Positions 33,897-44,200 of a DNA stretch of 64,000 nucleotides are shown piece after piece (positions within the stretch are counted from its first letter, which is position 1; each line of letters starts with the position of its first letter). The notes beneath the pieces were generated by a model. The model did not search any database, was not told where the DNA came from, and saw nothing but the letters and a program-made list of their open reading frames with translations. The DNA is from a bacterium (GTDB lineage: Bacteria > Bacteroidota > Bacteroidia > Flavobacteriales_D > Crocinitomicaceae). The position numbers were made by a program, and so were the translations under genes. The stretch covers positions 1-64,000 of the forward strand of contig JANSYQ010000011.1 of the NCBI GenBank assembly GCA_024742305.1, in the 5' to 3' direction.

Positions 33897-34332
33897 AGCT
33901 TCTGTTCATACCGCTGCTTTAGAGCTGGTCTCCGAAAAACTGGCTGGCATACAGCGTGAATTCGATGCTTTGCAAGAGTCCTTGATGTCTGAAACGAAAA
34001 GCTCGGCTGGCGATAAACATGAAACCGGGCGTGCCATGGCGCAATTGGAGCAAGAAAAGTTATCACGACAACTGGCTGAAACACGCAAAACCCGAGACGG
34101 ATTAAAACAAATTGATCCATCGAATACATCGACCAATATCGGTTTTGGAAGTTTGGCAAAAACAAATAGGGGTTATTTCTTCGTTTCTGTGGGAATTGGT
34201 CAGATTCAGGTAGACGGTACAAACGTTTTCTGTATAACGGCAGGAAGTCCTCTCGGTCAAAAGCTCCTGAACAGAACCACGGGAGATCAAATTGAAATGA
34301 ACGGTTTATTGATCATCGAAGAAATTGCCTAA
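33886..34332 (+). CDS. GreA/GreB-like transcription factor homologue
   Basis: 148 residues. Residues 1-80 are a coiled-coil hairpin with the tip SSAGDKHETGRAMAQLEQEKL, a pattern known from small Bacteroidota Gre-like proteins; residues 88-148 form the FKBP-like domain (CITAGSPLGQKLLNRTTGDQIEMNG). It is organised like the paa-operon protein at 13970 and shares the ITAGSP/ISAGSP core. Binding in the RNA polymerase secondary channel is inferred from the family. Translation is coupled to the glycosyltransferase gene by overlap. Confidence 0.8.
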   Translation: MLDKASVHTAALELVSEKLAGIQREFDALQESLMSETKSSAGDKHETGRAMAQLEQEKLSRQLAETRKTRDGLKQIDPSNTSTNIGFGSLAKTNRGYFFVSVGIGQIQVDGTNVFCITAGSPLGQKLLNRTTGDQIEMNGLLIIEEIA

Positions 34333-34452
34333 AAAAGTGAAGAAAATTATTTTTTTTTCATCCATCCATCTTACGATAATTACTTTTTATTCCTCTTGGA
34401 CTTCCAATAAAATAAGGGATTTCAAGAAAAATCTACTTTTTTTAATATCTCA

Positions 34453-34480
34453 GGCAACCTTTGATTTTTTAACCCCGTTG
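34453..34480 (+). promoter_or_regulatory. ECF-type promoter, first copy
   Basis: GGCAACC at 34453-34459, 16 bases, CGTTG at 34476-34480, within CAGGCAACCTTT, which recurs at 34831. The pattern AACC...CGTT is typical of ECF sigma promoters. It faces a 300-base stretch without a good gene. Confidence 0.55.
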
Positions 34481-34776
34481 ATGGGATGAGACTCACTGAC
34501 TATTTCGTTTGCGAGACTCGTGTATTCGGTTTAATCCGAAAATGAAGAACAAAACATGCATCTAACAAGATTACATAAAGCAATATCCTCGCTCCACTCA
34601 ACAACCTACATTACTACTACGATTGTGGAAGCAACAGGAACACCTGTAGATATCTGATAAGAAACTATTGGAGTTCCTGTGGCTATTGCGCTTGAACTTG
34701 AAGGAAGCATTTAAAATATTTAAGACGCCGGAGTAAAGGTTAGGTTACTCAAATTTATCTGGTATAGTTAGTAGTC
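34481..34776 (+). other. possible non-coding transcript or decayed gene between ECF promoter and hairpin
   Basis: No open frame above about 35 codons. One frame reads TTTIVEATGTPVDI, then TGA and TAA, then ETIGVPVAIALELEGSI and TAA, which looks like a short coding remnant with two internal stops, or chance. A transcript from the promoter at 34453 to the palindrome at 34777 would be about 320 bases. The region 34333-34452 before it is AT-rich with no clear feature. Confidence 0.35.
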
Positions 34777-34804
34777 GAAAGCCGTTAGAATTCTAACGGC
34801 TTTC
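34777..34804. terminator. perfect 28-base palindrome, probable bidirectional terminator
   Basis: GAAAGCCGTTAGAA followed directly by its complement TTCTAACGGCTTTC. It would form a 12-bp or longer stem in RNA from either strand. The T-tract is short, so termination efficiency is uncertain; it could also be a protein-binding site. Confidence 0.6.
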
Positions 34805-34832
34805 CTAACATTTGAACATTACTATTATGTCA

Positions 34833-34861
34833 GGCAACCTTTTTACCTTATCTTTACGTTG
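34833..34861 (+). promoter_or_regulatory. ECF-type promoter, second copy, of the sigma operon
   Basis: GGCAACC at 34833-34839, 17 bases, CGTTG at 34857-34861. A start site 5-10 bases downstream would place the lipoprotein ATG at 34886 about 16-20 bases into the message and excludes an in-frame earlier start at 34859. Confidence 0.65.
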
Positions 34862-34885
34862 GACTATTACTACAAGAAGCCAACT

Positions 34886-35566
34886 ATGCGAAAAATCAAC
34901 TACACAATGCTTTCCATCCTAGTTATTGCCGCCATGTTATTAGGCTGTAATAAGCAAGATTGGAGTGTTACCGTAAAGTCGGAAGTCCGATGCACAACAA
35001 GTAGCAATGAAACGGAAATCGCCGGAAAATCCTTCGTCATGGATCAAGTTATGATCAACCTAGCGGAGATGACGATCACAGGTGAAAGAATCCAAAGCGA
35101 TCCTATTGAAATTACGCTCTACGGAAATGAAGACGCTGATTTCTTGAGTCCAATCGCTCTTCATCCCGTTGATATTCCCATCGGAACGTACCCTGAAATG
35201 TATTTTTCAAGTGCTGTTGTCTCAAACGGAGCACCTTCGGTAAATATCACTGGAACCTATTACTTAGGAAATGGAGACACGTATGACGTAGTAATTGCCT
35301 TAGATATCAGTCAAGATATTTCAAAGCAAATTATAGATACCGATGGATCACCGACCATTCTTATTGAAGAAAGCACTCAAAAGAATTTAAGTTTGACTTT
35401 GGATACGGATATTCTGTTTTCGGATATCAACGCCGGACTTTGGAACGCGGCGGCAGTTACCAATAATAACGGTGCTGAAACAGTGCAGGTCGACCTTTTG
35501 AATAACGAAAATATTTACAACGCCATAAGTGCTAAATTAAACGACGCTCTCATTGTTCAGTTTTAA
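34886..35566 (+). CDS. lipoprotein co-transcribed with an ECF sigma factor
   Basis: 226 residues from ATG at 34886. MRKINYTMLSILVIAAMLLGC has a lipobox with Cys21. The mature part is beta-strand rich (MDQVMINLAEMTITGERI, SVNITGTYYLGNGDTYDVVIALD) and lacks a motif I recognise; it resembles DUF4382-like or transthyretin-like lipoproteins only loosely. Four bases separate it from the sigma factor gene. Being first behind the ECF promoter, it may be the main product of the response or the sensor. Confidence 0.75.
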   Translation: MRKINYTMLSILVIAAMLLGCNKQDWSVTVKSEVRCTTSSNETEIAGKSFVMDQVMINLAEMTITGERIQSDPIEITLYGNEDADFLSPIALHPVDIPIGTYPEMYFSSAVVSNGAPSVNITGTYYLGNGDTYDVVIALDISQDISKQIIDTDGSPTILIEESTQKNLSLTLDTDILFSDINAGLWNAAAVTNNNGAETVQVDLLNNENIYNAISAKLNDALIVQF

Positions 35567-35569
35567 TCA

Positions 35570-36175
35570 ATGACAGAGAAACAACAGAAAATATTACTCA
35601 AAGGATGTCGTAATGGCAAGCCGGCTGCTCAAAAAGAGTTGTACGATCGCTATGCGAGTGATATGTTCAAAGTTTGTTTGATGTATTCTAAAGATTATGA
35701 TGCTGCCAATGATTTACTTCAGGAAGGTTTTTTGAAGGTCTTCCAAAAAATACACCTCTTCAAGTTCAAAGATCATAGCTCTTTGGGTGGGTGGATACGA
35801 ACGGTGATTGTACACAACTGTGTCGATCATTATCGCTCCGACAGTTGGAATCGGAACAAACTAGAGCTAACTGATGAAGAAACAGAAAGAGCTCAGTATC
35901 GAAACCATGAAGAAAGTGAAGAGGAGACAATTTACGACCGAGATGAATTTTTGAAAATCATCTCCTTACTTCCAGATGGATACGCATTGGTTTTGAACCT
36001 CTTCTACTTGGAAGGATATACACACAAAGAAATCGCAGAAAAACTGGAGATTACTGAAGGGACTTCGAAGTCGCAGTTATTTAAAGCGAAAAAATATTTA
36101 AGACAACTGCTCCTTGAAAATCTTGGAGACGAAGAAATCAGCAGATATGAAGGATTCGGTAGGAAAGTGGTATAA
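35570..36175 (+). CDS. ECF-type RNA polymerase sigma factor
   Basis: 201 residues. Region 2: AAQKELYDRYASDMFKVCLMY and DLLQEGFLKVFQKIHLF, with GWIRTVIVHNCVDHYR as region 2.4. Region 4: LLPDGYALVLNLFYLEGYTH, HKEIAEKLEITEGTSKSQLF helix-turn-helix. The linker between them is short and acidic. This is a Bacteroidota-type ECF factor. The two GGCAACC...CGTTG promoters upstream suggest autoregulation. Its end overlaps the next gene by 29 bases, so the anti-sigma candidate is coupled. Confidence 0.94.
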   Translation: MTEKQQKILLKGCRNGKPAAQKELYDRYASDMFKVCLMYSKDYDAANDLLQEGFLKVFQKIHLFKFKDHSSLGGWIRTVIVHNCVDHYRSDSWNRNKLELTDEETERAQYRNHEESEEETIYDRDEFLKIISLLPDGYALVLNLFYLEGYTHKEIAEKLEITEGTSKSQLFKAKKYLRQLLLENLGDEEISRYEGFGRKVV

Positions 36176-37412
36176 AGACAGAGCGGAAGAACTCAATGTT
36201 ATCCCTCCTCACGAAGCTTGGGAAAATGTTGAGAGCACAATGCAGGATTGGCCAAGACACTGGTACCAGTCTAATTTCTCGGGCATGGAATCTGAGACCG
36301 GAAAACAAAGTTGGGAGGCAATTTCTGAACAATTAGAAATTCAACGCAACGTGAAGAAGTCTCGACGTATGTTCTACATACGAACAGCATCCCTTGTGGC
36401 TGGATTGGCATTGATTCCAATGTGGATCGCTAATGTTTCAAACCTAGCGACTATTACTACTCCAAATATGAATGTTCCGACGGCAGTTGCCAACAACAAC
36501 GAAGTAGTAGCTCCGTCTAGCCCTGTGGCAGTGAATGTGGCGGTACCGACCATTCAAACGGTTCAAAATACGGCTACCACTCCATCCACAACTGCTACTC
36601 CGGAAATTATTGACATTACAACGAATACAACACCTCAAATCAATCCTGTTCTTGCCGCGAATGCTGTAGCTATGATAGAGATGAATGCAATGGAAACGCA
36701 AGAGACAATGCCATTACGCGAAGCGTTGCCAGTACTAGCTGGTTTAACACGACGCGCTGTGCCAACTTTCAACTTTACGGAACCATTGGACCTACAAGAC
36801 GAAGATGTTGCCGAGGAAACTCCGAGAAACTGGTATGTTGGACCAACAGCCATTCTAGGATCTTCCGAGTTGTTGAACCCATTGTCATTTAGAGAAGACG
36901 CAACAACATCCAATGACTTAAACTTAGCTTGGGGATTGACAGCATCAAGAAGGTTTGGTAAAAATGTATTGACTGCAGATGTATTGTTTAACGATACCAA
37001 GTCACAAATGGCCTCACTGAATTCGGAAGAAGTGACTACTTCTCTGAATTATGTAACCACTGCATTGCAGTACGAACGTGTGATTCCGTTATTCAAGTCA
37101 GCTAACAAACTAAAGCCTGAGTTAAACATCGGTGCAGGAATTTTCGGTTCTGTTCTTTCCAACTCAACTATTTTGTCAAACCAAGAGAATTCCTACTACT
37201 CTTCTTTCACGTATCGTAACTTCGATGCAGGAGGAGTATTGACAGCAGGAGGTTCTGTTCAGCTCGGACAACACTTGAGAGCAGGTGTGAATGCGCGTAT
37301 TCAATCAGGCGTTGTTAATCTATTCGAAGGACGAGAGAAAGTACCTAGCAAATTGTTTAGAACTCAGTCTCTAGCTTCAGGAATTCAGGCAAAGTTGAGC
37401 TACAATTTCTAA
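36147..37412 (+). CDS. membrane-anchored anti-sigma candidate with C-terminal beta-barrel-like domain
   Basis: 421 residues from ATG at 36147. Residues 1-78 are soluble and hold W-rich segments (PPHEAWENVESTMQDWPRHW, GKQSWEAISEQLEIQ) like those of anti-sigma/DUF-type cytoplasmic regions. A single membrane helix follows (FYIRTASLVAGLALIPMWIA). A Thr/Asn/Pro-rich linker (about 105-230) leads to about 190 residues resembling an outer-membrane beta-barrel protein (NWYVGPTAILGSS, GLTASRRFGKNVLTADVLF, HLRAGVNARIQSG, IQAKLSYNF end in aromatic). It probably binds the sigma factor and may reach the outer membrane; this is inference. Confidence 0.7.
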   Translation: MKDSVGKWYKDRAEELNVIPPHEAWENVESTMQDWPRHWYQSNFSGMESETGKQSWEAISEQLEIQRNVKKSRRMFYIRTASLVAGLALIPMWIANVSNLATITTPNMNVPTAVANNNEVVAPSSPVAVNVAVPTIQTVQNTATTPSTTATPEIIDITTNTTPQINPVLAANAVAMIEMNAMETQETMPLREALPVLAGLTRRAVPTFNFTEPLDLQDEDVAEETPRNWYVGPTAILGSSELLNPLSFREDATTSNDLNLAWGLTASRRFGKNVLTADVLFNDTKSQMASLNSEEVTTSLNYVTTALQYERVIPLFKSANKLKPELNIGAGIFGSVLSNSTILSNQENSYYSSFTYRNFDAGGVLTAGGSVQLGQHLRAGVNARIQSGVVNLFEGREKVPSKLFRTQSLASGIQAKLSYNF

Positions 37413-37478
37413 TCATAGTTCATTCAGAGAAGATTTGCAACACAAGCACAAACACAACTTAGCTGATTCTCAAATCGT

Positions 37479-40445
37479 TTAATGAAGGACATTCACGTGT
37501 CCATGGAACTCGTACTTCTTATCGTTTAGAAGATCTCTTGTGGTAATAAACCATGTATACGTTCCATCTTGAACTGTCTTTCCATTGAAAGTGGCATCCC
37601 ACCCTGCATTCGGATCGTTTGTTTGCCAAACTATTTGTCCCCAGCGATTGAAAACCGTTAGTTCGAAGTCGTAAATATCAACTCCTTCTATGAACACGTG
37701 CCAATTCTGATTGAACTCATCTCCATCTGGTGTAAATGTGTTCGGCGCATACAAAATTACTTCAGGGTACACTTGGATATCCAAGATTATTGTATCTGTA
37801 CATCCCAAATCTGAAATTGCCACCAGTGATGTCTCGTACAATCCTACCTGACCATCAGGGAAAATTGTAGTTGGATTTTCCACGTTAGAAGTTGAAGGTG
37901 CCCCTTGCTCGAAGGTCCATTCGTAAGTACTTGCTCCCACCGAACCGTTATTAAACAATACCTGCGTATTGAACATTGTTGGCGGATTCGGACTGAAGGT
38001 AAAGTTGGCAATAGGTGCTGGTGCTACATAAAGTGCATTGGGAAATAGTGATGATCCAACGCAGCCTTCCGGGGAAGTGACAGTCATTTCAAGGTCATAG
38101 GACCCCGCATCGTACGATTGCGTAATAATCGTCTCTTGATTCACAAAAACTTCCGACCCATTCACGGTCCAAATAATTTCATCCACAGTGTTTGGATCCG
38201 TTGTATTTACAATTTCAAAAATCCCCGGCTCACACTGTAACGGACTAACAATTTCAAAGGATGGTACCGGCTCAGGTGCTACATTCACCACGCTTGAAAT
38301 ACTGATAGGCGTTGTCTCACAGGCATCATCTACAAGCACAGTGTAGGTTGTTGTATCCGTCGGAGAAACGGTAATTTGATCCGTTGTTTGACCTGAATCC
38401 CATGTAAACGTATACGGACCACCGTCTCCACCAGTTGCTGAAACCGTTATGCCAGCTGACTCTCCCGGACAAATACTTTGTGGAGGTGTAATTGTGGCGG
38501 TCAAAGGAGCCAAAACGGTTACCGTGATTACTTCCGGGGCAGAAACACAGCCGTTTTCATTTTCTGCATAAACTGTATAAGTGTACGTAGATTGCCCTGT
38601 ACTTGGAGCAGGTGAAACCGTTTGATTTGCGGATAAATCTCCCGTGAAGTCCCAGTGATAATCGAAGGTGTTACCTCCATTTCCAGTAGCGGTGAGTGTT
38701 GTACTACCATTTTGGCAAATAATGACATTAGGACTAACCGACACTGTTACAGGCGAGGGATCCAAAACTGTAACCGTTTCGCAAACTTCACATCCCAAGG
38801 CGGTTCTAGAACAAATAGTGTGTGTACCCGCAGACAAATTCAAAAAGAAAGAGTCCGCTTGCCAAGTTACTCCGTTATCAGCACTGTATTCAACAGCCAA
38901 AACATTATCAACATGAATTTCCGCATCCGTGGATCCTTGACACGTTGGATTGATTACCGAGGTTGTTTGAGCAGGTGTTTGTTGATCAATAACAATTGTG
39001 TCAGAAACTACACAGATGGGACCGAAGGAAATATCGTCGATAGCAAAATCGTTACCTGAGGCCGCTGTCGATTGATTGATAATTTCCAAAACAGCTGTGG
39101 TAGCTCCACCTGAATTCCAAATATCACTTATTTGCAACCAATTGCAAGAGGTCGTTGTTGAATTCACAGGTCCAATTGGGATGTTGTTGATGTACAATTG
39201 AAGGTCCGATGTATTCGGATTGTTCACCACGTTAGTTGCCCAAAACGAAAACAGGTAGTCCGTACCCGGTGTTACCGTAACGCTTTGTCGCCACACTACG
39301 GTTCCAGCGATCCAAGATCCGTTGGCGATAAACATGTTTCCTGTGCCCGTTGTGTGATCCCCACAAGTGACAAAGTTGGTGTGGGTTAAACTTGGGTTCG
39401 TTGATATCGCATATTGACCTCCATTGGACAGCAGTCCCCATGTTCCACCTGTTCCGGGGATGTAATCTGTCGTAAAATTGTTCGCCGTAGTAGTTGTACC
39501 TCCTTCAAAATCTCCGTTCTGTACTATGTTCCCCATTTGCACCGAGGCATCTACGATGTAGGTTCCTGGCGCGGTAGCATTTATCGACTGAGTAGTGGCA
39601 CCATTGGACCAAGAATAACTATCAAATCCAGATCCAGCGTCCAAACTAAGCGCACTCCCGGAACAAACTGTTGTATCATTTCCCAAGTCAATGATTCCTG
39701 GAAAATTAATTTCGGCGGTAGAAACTGTAGCGGTACATCCCGTTCCTTCTGAGTAGGTATACAAACCGTTACTATTGACATTTGGATCGAAGGTGCCCAA
39801 ATATCCATTCGTTAGAGTGGACGGCCCGGACCAAGTTCCCGTCGTTCCTATGGCTGATGAAAATAACGAATGTAGATTCACCGTGCCCGTATTATTACAA
39901 TCCGAATAAACCACCGATTCTCCAGCCGGTGGACATTGCGTCATGAGGATGTCTTCCACACAAATATCAACTCCGTTCCCTCCAGTAGAATTACAATGAA
40001 TGATAAAACGTAAATCTGCCGTGGTCGCTGTAAAATTGAAGAAGATTTGCTGATAAGTATTGGTGAGATTTAATGTTTGGGTCGCCAACACCGCCCCCGT
40101 GTTATCTTCCACAGTAAAGGTCACATTCGTAACACCAAAAGATTGTCGTGTCCAAAAAGAAACTTCAGTGGGAAGTCCGACGCAAAACCCCGGAATCAAT
40201 CTGTCGTAAACGTCCACGTTGCTAAGACCGTTAATCACATTGAACCAGCCGTGCAAGTTTCCGCTAATGATATACCCCGCTCCATTATAGGTTCCTCCTC
40301 CGTAAATATTGGCAGTTACGGCTCCGGGGAGCGGATTTCCTCCTTCAAAATCCTCGAAAAATATGGTGTTTGGATTTGAACAGGGCGCTTGAGCTTCCGA
40401 CCAAAATGAAAACAATACGAAAACCAACGCTATGATTCCTCTCAT
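37479..40445 (-). CDS. giant T9SS type B (gliding-associated) adhesin-like protein
   Basis: 988 residues. Signal peptide MRGIIALVFVLFSFWSEAQA. Residues about 20-170 may be a carbohydrate-binding-like beta-sandwich (DNTGAVLATQTLNLTNTYQQ). The middle holds PKD/Ig-like repeats (YSWSNGATTQSINATAPGTY, YTYTVYAENENGCVSAPEV, TTYTVLVDDACET). The last 90 residues are the gliding motility-associated C-terminal domain: NTFTPDGDEFNQNWHVF, VFNRWGQIVWQ, DGTYTWFITTRD. This is the T9SS type B signal. It is likely exported to the surface as an adhesin. The last seven codons are close to the sigma operon end. Confidence 0.9.
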   Translation of the reverse strand: MRGIIALVFVLFSFWSEAQAPCSNPNTIFFEDFEGGNPLPGAVTANIYGGGTYNGAGYIISGNLHGWFNVINGLSNVDVYDRLIPGFCVGLPTEVSFWTRQSFGVTNVTFTVEDNTGAVLATQTLNLTNTYQQIFFNFTATTADLRFIIHCNSTGGNGVDICVEDILMTQCPPAGESVVYSDCNNTGTVNLHSLFSSAIGTTGTWSGPSTLTNGYLGTFDPNVNSNGLYTYSEGTGCTATVSTAEINFPGIIDLGNDTTVCSGSALSLDAGSGFDSYSWSNGATTQSINATAPGTYIVDASVQMGNIVQNGDFEGGTTTTANNFTTDYIPGTGGTWGLLSNGGQYAISTNPSLTHTNFVTCGDHTTGTGNMFIANGSWIAGTVVWRQSVTVTPGTDYLFSFWATNVVNNPNTSDLQLYINNIPIGPVNSTTTSCNWLQISDIWNSGGATTAVLEIINQSTAASGNDFAIDDISFGPICVVSDTIVIDQQTPAQTTSVINPTCQGSTDAEIHVDNVLAVEYSADNGVTWQADSFFLNLSAGTHTICSRTALGCEVCETVTVLDPSPVTVSVSPNVIICQNGSTTLTATGNGGNTFDYHWDFTGDLSANQTVSPAPSTGQSTYTYTVYAENENGCVSAPEVITVTVLAPLTATITPPQSICPGESAGITVSATGGDGGPYTFTWDSGQTTDQITVSPTDTTTYTVLVDDACETTPISISSVVNVAPEPVPSFEIVSPLQCEPGIFEIVNTTDPNTVDEIIWTVNGSEVFVNQETIITQSYDAGSYDLEMTVTSPEGCVGSSLFPNALYVAPAPIANFTFSPNPPTMFNTQVLFNNGSVGASTYEWTFEQGAPSTSNVENPTTIFPDGQVGLYETSLVAISDLGCTDTIILDIQVYPEVILYAPNTFTPDGDEFNQNWHVFIEGVDIYDFELTVFNRWGQIVWQTNDPNAGWDATFNGKTVQDGTYTWFITTRDLLNDKKYEFHGHVNVLH

Positions 40446-40566
40446 ATCAACCTTTGTTTGTTTCTTAAAACGTTTACTATACGATTTAGCATTATGTCAG
40501 GTCTAAACCGTTTAAGTAGCAGGTCACAAGATAGACGATTCAACCTTGTTTTGGTTGCTTATACCT

Positions 40567-41286
40567 TTACTTTAAATCGGTGAGAAGTTGAACTCCCGGA
40601 AAACGTTCTACTGTGAATCCTTCACCACAAGTAAACCCTGCTTGGCGTCCCATTTCATGCATGCGTCCCCAAATAAAATCCATAAAGTCGGCTCCTGAAA
40701 TTGGTGTTTTAGGTCCGTCTTGGTCAGGTTGAAAGAACTGTGTTTTGTATGCTTTAATCGCTTCCATTTTTCGTTCGGCTACGGCTGTAACATCCACAAC
40801 GAAGTCGGGTTTGATATAACGATCTTGGATATAGTGGTAAACAACTTTTGGGCGGAAAGCTTCCTGTACTTCCCCATTCCAAGTTGTCTCAAATTGAATC
40901 AGTCCGGCAAGGAAGCAAGCCTCAGATACCAATTGCGCCCCTCTCCCATGATCCGGGTGGCGATCATCTACCGCATTTGCCAAAACAATGTTTGGTTGAA
41001 AACGACGCACCTGCTCTACAATCAGGCGCTTATTGGCTTCATTGATTTCAAAAAGTCCGTCTTCCATTTTCAGATTTACGCGCTCAGAAATTCCCATAAT
41101 CTTTGATGCATCAGCTGCTTCATCGTAACGTGTTTCAATGGTCCCTCTCGATCCCATTTCTCCTTGTGTCAAATCAACAATTCCTACGCGCATTCCAGCA
41201 TCCACATGCTTTATAACGGTTCCAGCACACGCCAACTCTACATCGTCAGGATGTGCACCAAAAGCGAGAATATCTAACTTTTTCAT
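40567..41286 (-). CDS. bshB1: bacillithiol biosynthesis deacetylase BshB1
   Basis: 239 residues from ATG at 41286 (TGATG overlap with the upstream stop). Zinc-binding AHPDDVE is at about 11-17, and HPDHGRG supplies the third ligand. The segments TQGEMGSRGTIETRYDEA and GWTCGEGFTVERFPG-like FTCGEGFTVERFPG separate BshB1 from other LmbE-family deacetylases. It removes the acetyl group from GlcNAc-malate in bacillithiol synthesis. bshA and bshC are not in the window. Confidence 0.92.
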   Translation of the reverse strand: MKKLDILAFGAHPDDVELACAGTVIKHVDAGMRVGIVDLTQGEMGSRGTIETRYDEAADASKIMGISERVNLKMEDGLFEINEANKRLIVEQVRRFQPNIVLANAVDDRHPDHGRGAQLVSEACFLAGLIQFETTWNGEVQEAFRPKVVYHYIQDRYIKPDFVVDVTAVAERKMEAIKAYKTQFFQPDQDGPKTPISGADFMDFIWGRMHEMGRQAGFTCGEGFTVERFPGVQLLTDLK

Positions 41287-44200
41287 CAATCTAAAATTTC
41301 AGCATTTTGGTTGTTCGACTTTCTTCCTCCAATAAGGTACTGAATTGCAGTAGCCGCTAGTATCAAGGCTAAGATTTTACCTGTGTTTGCCAATACTGTT
41401 GTCGCTGGAGAGATTTTGAAAATCAACATCATCAACGCTACACCAACTACTAGGGAACTCAAAATAATGAATTTGCGCGAGAAATGTTTCATGGGTATTG
41501 GCTCGCCCTTGTTCTTAAACAATTGATTTTTAAGAGAGGCAAATTCTGTAAACAAATAAAAGATAATGCCGACGTAAACCAGCCACCATGGTAACTCTGC
41601 CAATCCTTCTCCATTCGCGTAAGAGTGTAATCCGACGAGGTAAAAATTCACACCAAAGAAGGTAAATAAGATGGTGGTATATCCCCAAAAAGAAACCGCA
41701 TTGAAAGTAAATTGATCTTTTACTCCGGGAATGAAGCGCAAGTGAAGAATGACCGCGTATGCCAAAATAGCTACAAGTGCCCAAGTCTCCTTCGGGTCCC
41801 ATCCCCAATAACGGCCCCACGATTCATTTGCCCAAACACCTCCAAGGAAGGTTCCAATGGTGAGCATCACAACCCCCACGGTAATCGCAATTTCCGTAAT
41901 GTAAGTGATTTGTTTAATAACCAGCTTTAGTTGTGCATCGTTTTCCTTGTTGCGACTGATGAACAAAATCATATTGATGAAAGCCAAAATTGCCGCAATT
42001 CCCAATGGGGCGTAGCTTCCGGTGATAATCGCAACGTGAATCTTCAACCAATACGACTTTAATACGGGCTGCAACTTGGTGATTTCCGGATCGAGGATGT
42101 TCATACTGCTGACGAACAGTAGCAAGAACGCCAAAATACACGCCGCTGCAAGAATGACCTTATTCACACGATAGAGTGCTACACCTGTGACAGCCGCCAC
42201 GAAGGAGATGAAAATCAGCGCCTCGTAGCCATCCCCCCAAGGAACGTGACCGGAAATAAGTGCTCGCATCACAAGTCCAGCACCCAAATACAAGGTGGTA
42301 ACTACAGCCATCCAAAACAATACAATTTCTGATATTCGAACCCAGCGTGGGGTTTTTCCTCCTTTGGCTAAAAGACCAATCAAGAACAAAATCAAAAGCA
42401 AAACGCCAATGGCAAGGAATGCACGATAGGCCTGCTTCACCACCTCCATTTTGTTGTAAGCTATTTCGGCTTTCACCATAGACTCTGAAGGAATGTCTTT
42501 CCCTCCCAATTTTCTTTGCAGCGCCAGGAGCTTATCTAGGTTGTCCTCGGCTGTACCGTACCCCCCTTCTCCCCTTGTAGCCGCGTTTAGCGCACCGAAG
42601 TAGTTCACTGCAGTCAAGAACTCCTCTGAATCTTGTTTGAAGTCGAGAATTGTCAACCACTCCTGACCTTTGTTCTTTGGGAGAATGCGTAAATAAGGCC
42701 AATTCGGTGACATCATGTTCATCATGATTTGGTATTTCTCAACCAACTTCACAATTTGTTTCTCGCGCTCTGTTCGTTTTGATTCCGCTTTTCTAAAGGC
42801 TTCTTCTGCCTCTTTCGATAATTTGAAGTCGCCCGTTTCAAGGTTCATCAGATCTTTCATCGAAGCATACTTCTCCACGCCTAGTGATTCTCGTATTTCA
42901 CCTTTTGACGAGACGTAAATGATTGGCTCATCCCACCAATACGATTGATTCAAGTGAATGTTCATGATCACCTGCACGGCGCTATACCCTTCATAAGTAT
43001 TACCGCGGTGAATTTTGTTCAGCAATTGATTCGCCAAGGTATGGAATGGCATCGCACGCTTGTGGACATCACTGTGCACTAAAAGCAACTCCAATTCACC
43101 GGCATGCTCTTCTGATAAAATGTTTAGTTTTCCCTTCGGAGGAAACTCTATTGATTGCGGTTCATTTGGGTGTTCGCCTGGAGCGTGATTGTGTCCTTCA
43201 TGACCTTCCTCCACAGCAACTACCTTCTGCATCTGATTCGTATCGGTGGAATCTTGGGCATAAGAGTTAACACCCACTGACATCGCAATAAGAAGGGCAA
43301 TCATGCTTACTTTGTCGCGCTTTTCGTCAATCACTTTGATTTTACGAATCAACTCTCTTGTTCGACCTCCCGGAGCGATAAGTGCCAACACCATTCCTAG
43401 TCCCATTAGTAAATAGCCAAAGTAAGATATGTTTGTTCCCCACCAGTCATTGTTCACTTGCAGAATGGTTCCAGAAAGGTCGGCTTTGTAACTAGACTGA
43501 AACAAACGGTAGCCTTCGTAATCAATTACATGGTTCATGAACAACTCCTGTGTTTTCTGATAGTTTTTTGCGGTATCGATAATCGTTAAATCACTCTCAT
43601 ACGATGATGGTTGTGATGATCCCGGGTAACGCTCCAATCGAAAATCTTCACATCGTACACCAAAAGGAAGTTCTACCACTTTGGATCCGTATTCAATTTT
43701 AAATTTCAATCCTTCGTGATTTCTAATCACGCTGTTTTGATGTCCAATTCGTTTCATTCCACCCGGAACAAAGAAGGGCTCACTGAACTTGTTGTTCACT
43801 TCCAGTTTTACTTCCAACAAATCAAGACCCGCATCTTTCTTAGGCGATTTCACCCAGTCGCGAGCCGTGTTCTTTTTAATATCCTTCAATACAAACTGTT
43901 CTCCCTGAACGTTATACAGCTTCGCCATTTCAAGGGTGATTGTTGAGTCGGGCATCACGACATCGTACAAAGAATCGGGTGGCGCTTCACCACTTTCTCG
44001 AATTGCGCGCAATTGAGTCATAGCAAGAGATCGCAAGCCAACGCTTGATTTCATTTTGAATTTGTTGCCTTCCTTCCAAACTTGCACACCACTGGAGGCA
44101 TCTTTCACTTCGTAATAAAGTGGCGTTGCACCAAGCAAGGTAGATTGTCCTTCCGCTAAATACTGCGCTTCCATTCCGCCAATGGCAAATCCTAGCGCCG

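Noticed and set aside
34487-34660. Short frames of 19 and 33 codons after the first ECF promoter
   Set aside because: No ribosome site, no signal peptide and no hydrophobic segment; stops occur in the longer reading frame.
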